Below, piece after piece: positions 62,265 to 64,000 of a stretch of 64,000 nt of DNA. The translations under genes and the position numbers were made by a program. Position 1 is the stretch's first letter. Each line of letters starts with the position of its first letter. Source of the stretch: Clostridium cavendishii DSM 21758 (GTDB lineage Bacteria > Bacillota > Clostridia > Clostridiales > Clostridiaceae); NCBI RefSeq assembly GCF_900141845.1, contig NZ_FQZB01000012.1, forward strand, positions 153,012 through 217,011. The letters run 5' to 3'. The notes beneath the pieces are model-generated. The model had not been told where the DNA came from and did not search any database. It saw only the letters and a program-made list of their open reading frames with translations.

Positions 62265-64000
62265 AACGGTTCTCAGTTCATTTACTGTATAGTTTTTATC
62301 TCCTACATAATAAGCACAAAGATATTTATTATCATTCTTTTCTTTGTCTACAACTATTACTTCTTTTATTGCTTCTATTTCTAATAATTTACTTTCTATT
62401 TCCCCTAGTTCTATTCTAAAACCACGTATCTTAACTTGATGATCTATTCTCCCTAAAAACTCTATACTTCCATTTGATAACCATCTTGCTAAATCTCCAG
62501 TTTTATACATCCTTTCTCCAGGTTTATATGGATTTTCTATAAACTTTTCTGCTGTCAATTTTTCATTATTTAAATATCCTCTAACTACTCCATCTCCAGA
62601 TATACATAATTCTCCTGCTACACCTATAGGTTGTACATTATTATTTTTATCTACTATATATATCTTAGTGTTTGCTATAGGTTTTCCTATAGTTATTTGC
62701 TTATCTTCACTTATCTCTTTTACTGCTGACCAAATTGTAGTTTCTGTTGGCCCATACATATTAAATATTTTTAGATTTGAATATTTTTGCAATTCTTTTA
62801 GTAGAGATAATGGTACTGCTTCTCCTCCTACTAATACACTATTTATAACTTTAGAAGATTCTTTAAAACTATTTTCTTCAATTAGTAGTTGCATTCTTGA
62901 TGGTGTTGCTTGTAATATATCAATATTATTTTTAATTATTATTTGATTTAACAAGATAGCATCTACTTGCTCATTTTCTTTTGCAATCGTAATTGTTAAT
63001 CCATACGATAGTGGTACTATACTTTCAAGCACAAATATATCAAAGGATACTGTAGTAACACATAACATATTCTTATATGACTTAATATTTATTTCTTTTT
63101 CTATTCCATGAATAAAATTATTAACTTGCTTATGCTCTACCATAACTCCCTTAGGCTTTCCTGTTGAACCAGATGTATATATCACATAGGCTAAATCTGA
63201 AGATTCATTGACATTTTTTAAATTTCTTAAGTCATTTGAATACGATTCTTTATTATCTAAATATACTTCTTCTCCATTAAACTTAATTTTTTCACTAAAC
63301 TTACCTTCTGTTAAAAGTACATTAGTTTTACTATCTTCTATCATATATTTTATTCTATCTTCTGGATGGCTTGGATCTATTGGTAAATACGATGCTCCCG
63401 ATTTTAATATTGCAAATAAACCTACCATCATATCTATTGAACGTTCTAACATTATAGCTACTATACTATTTGGTATGACACCCTTTTTCCTTAATGTTCT
63501 TGCTATGCTATTAGCTCTTTCATTTAACTCCCTATAAGTTACTTTTTTATCTCCACATACTATAGCTATATTATCAGGTGTCTTTTTCACTTGCTTTTCA
63601 AATAGCTGTTGAATAGTTTTATCACTTTGATAATTAACTGTAGTATTATTAAACTTATTTAGAATTAGCTCTTTTTCTTCTTCATTACTTATCTCTATAT
63701 TTTTAATTTTAATATTCTTATTAATGATTATTTTGTTAACTAAATTTAAAAAATGATTCTTCATTCTTTCTATAGTTTCTTCTCTATATAGCTTCTTAGA
63801 ATATCCTAAATTTAAATATATATCATCTTTTCCCTCTATTGCCGTCATTGTTATATCAAATTTAGCTATATTATTTTTAAAATTATAGTTTTTAATTCTT
63901 AATCCTTCTAATTCTAATGAGTTCATCTCCATATTCTGCATTATAAACATAACATCAAATAATGGATTTCTACTTGCATCTCTTCTCACGTTTACTTTTT
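62013..64000 (-). CDS. Non-ribosomal peptide synthetase, C(end)-A(Gly)-partial T; cut by window edge
   Basis: The frame enters from the right edge (bases 63990-64000 encode K-V-N in frame, continuing the condensation domain), so the GTG at 63989 is not the start. It holds the last third of a C domain, then a full A domain with code D-I-L-Q-L-G-M-I-W, matching the glycine code D-I-L-Q-L-G-L-I-W with one change. The frame breaks inside the T domain (INDNFKKIFLSI) at the tandem duplication and stops at 62013. In an undamaged gene it would continue into 54196-62016 as one multimodular protein. Upstream modules lie outside the window. Confidence 0.88.
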   Translation of the reverse strand, partial: KVNVRRDASRNPLFDVMFIMQNMEMNSLELEGLRIKNYNFKNNIAKFDITMTAIEGKDDIYLNLGYSKKLYREETIERMKNHFLNLVNKIIINKNIKIKNIEISNEEEKELILNKFNNTTVNYQSDKTIQQLFEKQVKKTPDNIAIVCGDKKVTYRELNERANSIARTLRKKGVIPNSIVAIMLERSIDMMVGLFAILKSGASYLPIDPSHPEDRIKYMIEDSKTNVLLTEGKFSEKIKFNGEEVYLDNKESYSNDLRNLKNVNESSDLAYVIYTSGSTGKPKGVMVEHKQVNNFIHGIEKEINIKSYKNMLCVTTVSFDIFVLESIVPLSYGLTITIAKENEQVDAILLNQIIIKNNIDILQATPSRMQLLIEENSFKESSKVINSVLVGGEAVPLSLLKELQKYSNLKIFNMYGPTETTIWSAVKEISEDKQITIGKPIANTKIYIVDKNNNVQPIGVAGELCISGDGVVRGYLNNEKLTAEKFIENPYKPGERMYKTGDLARWLSNGSIEFLGRIDHQVKIRGFRIELGEIESKLLEIEAIKEVIVVDKEKNDNKYLCAYYVGDKNYTVNELRTVLEKNLPEYMIPSYFMKLENMPLNTNGKISRNELPNPDIDIVTGAVYEAPRNETEEALVKIWEEVLGVNNIGINDNFKKIFLSI

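Noticed and set aside
55616..63537. Long + strand open frames across the synthetase region
   Set aside because: They are antisense shadows of the minus-strand modules; none has a ribosome site or recognisable protein sequence, and they recur at equivalent positions in each module.

Overview
The DNA is very AT-rich, with Clostridium-type codon use, strong GGAGG-type ribosome binding sites and extended -10 promoters (TGnTATAAT). Gene content (two-gene LrgAB operon, MASE3 sensor kinases, PTS-glucose enzyme, M29 aminopeptidase, large NRPS) fits a low-GC Clostridium, perhaps near C. botulinum group I / C. sporogenes. The species is an inference from memory of gene content. No rRNA, tRNA, CRISPR array or recognisable transposase was seen.

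Bases 1-12.8 kb are an accessory island. It holds many short, unrelated, mostly unrecognised proteins resembling the immunity-type proteins of toxin/antitoxin and contact-dependent systems: a leucine-rich repeat protein, a DUF4375-like protein, a second formyltransferase, a Phd/Doc-like pair, several orphan small proteins and a HEAT-repeat protein. Interspersed, all on the + strand, are five decayed stubs of the 5' end of one lipoprotein gene, an NMT1/SsuA-type ABC substrate-binding protein whose complete copy lies at the right edge (12794-13822). Three stubs or leaders carry the same promoter/leader as the full gene. Four cargo genes end in related ACACCGTA-type hairpin terminators, and three of these also have a matching AATACGGTG element upstream. 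The island therefore looks like an array built by repeated duplication of a leader-stub-cargo unit. Remnants at 7136-7225 and 8850-9052 show ongoing gene decay.

Bases 12.8-49 kb are ordinary chromosome. They encode the complete ABC transporter (binding protein, ATPase, permease), a membrane TPR protein, LrgA/LrgB, topoisomerase III, an amidohydrolase, an OppA-type lipoprotein with an unusual hairpin between its ribosome binding site and start, TspO, an OmpR-type two-component system, two overlapping MASE3-type histidine kinases, MscL, PTS EIICBA, a lipase-like hydrolase, two kinase-fold proteins, a lytic transglycosylase-CoaE-PolA operon, glutaminase, a lipoprotein, an M29 aminopeptidase, an NAD-dependent epimerase, a GNAT protein, an amino-acid ABC permease plus binding protein, a rhomboid-like membrane protein, a short SSB and aspartate decarboxylase PanD.

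Bases 49.2-64 kb (minus strand, running off the right edge) are a non-ribosomal peptide synthetase locus. Specificity residues read directly from the adenylation domains predict Gly (62013-64000), then Asn and Phe (54196-62016, ending in a thioester reductase domain), plus a separate C-A-T-E protein for Asn (49240-53727) that should supply D-Asn. The expected product is a peptide ending Gly-Asn-Phe released as an aldehyde, with D-Asn entering earlier in the chain. The Gly/Asn-Phe synthetase is split by an imperfect 224-bp tandem duplication that shifts the frame, which suggests either loss of a module or an assembly error.
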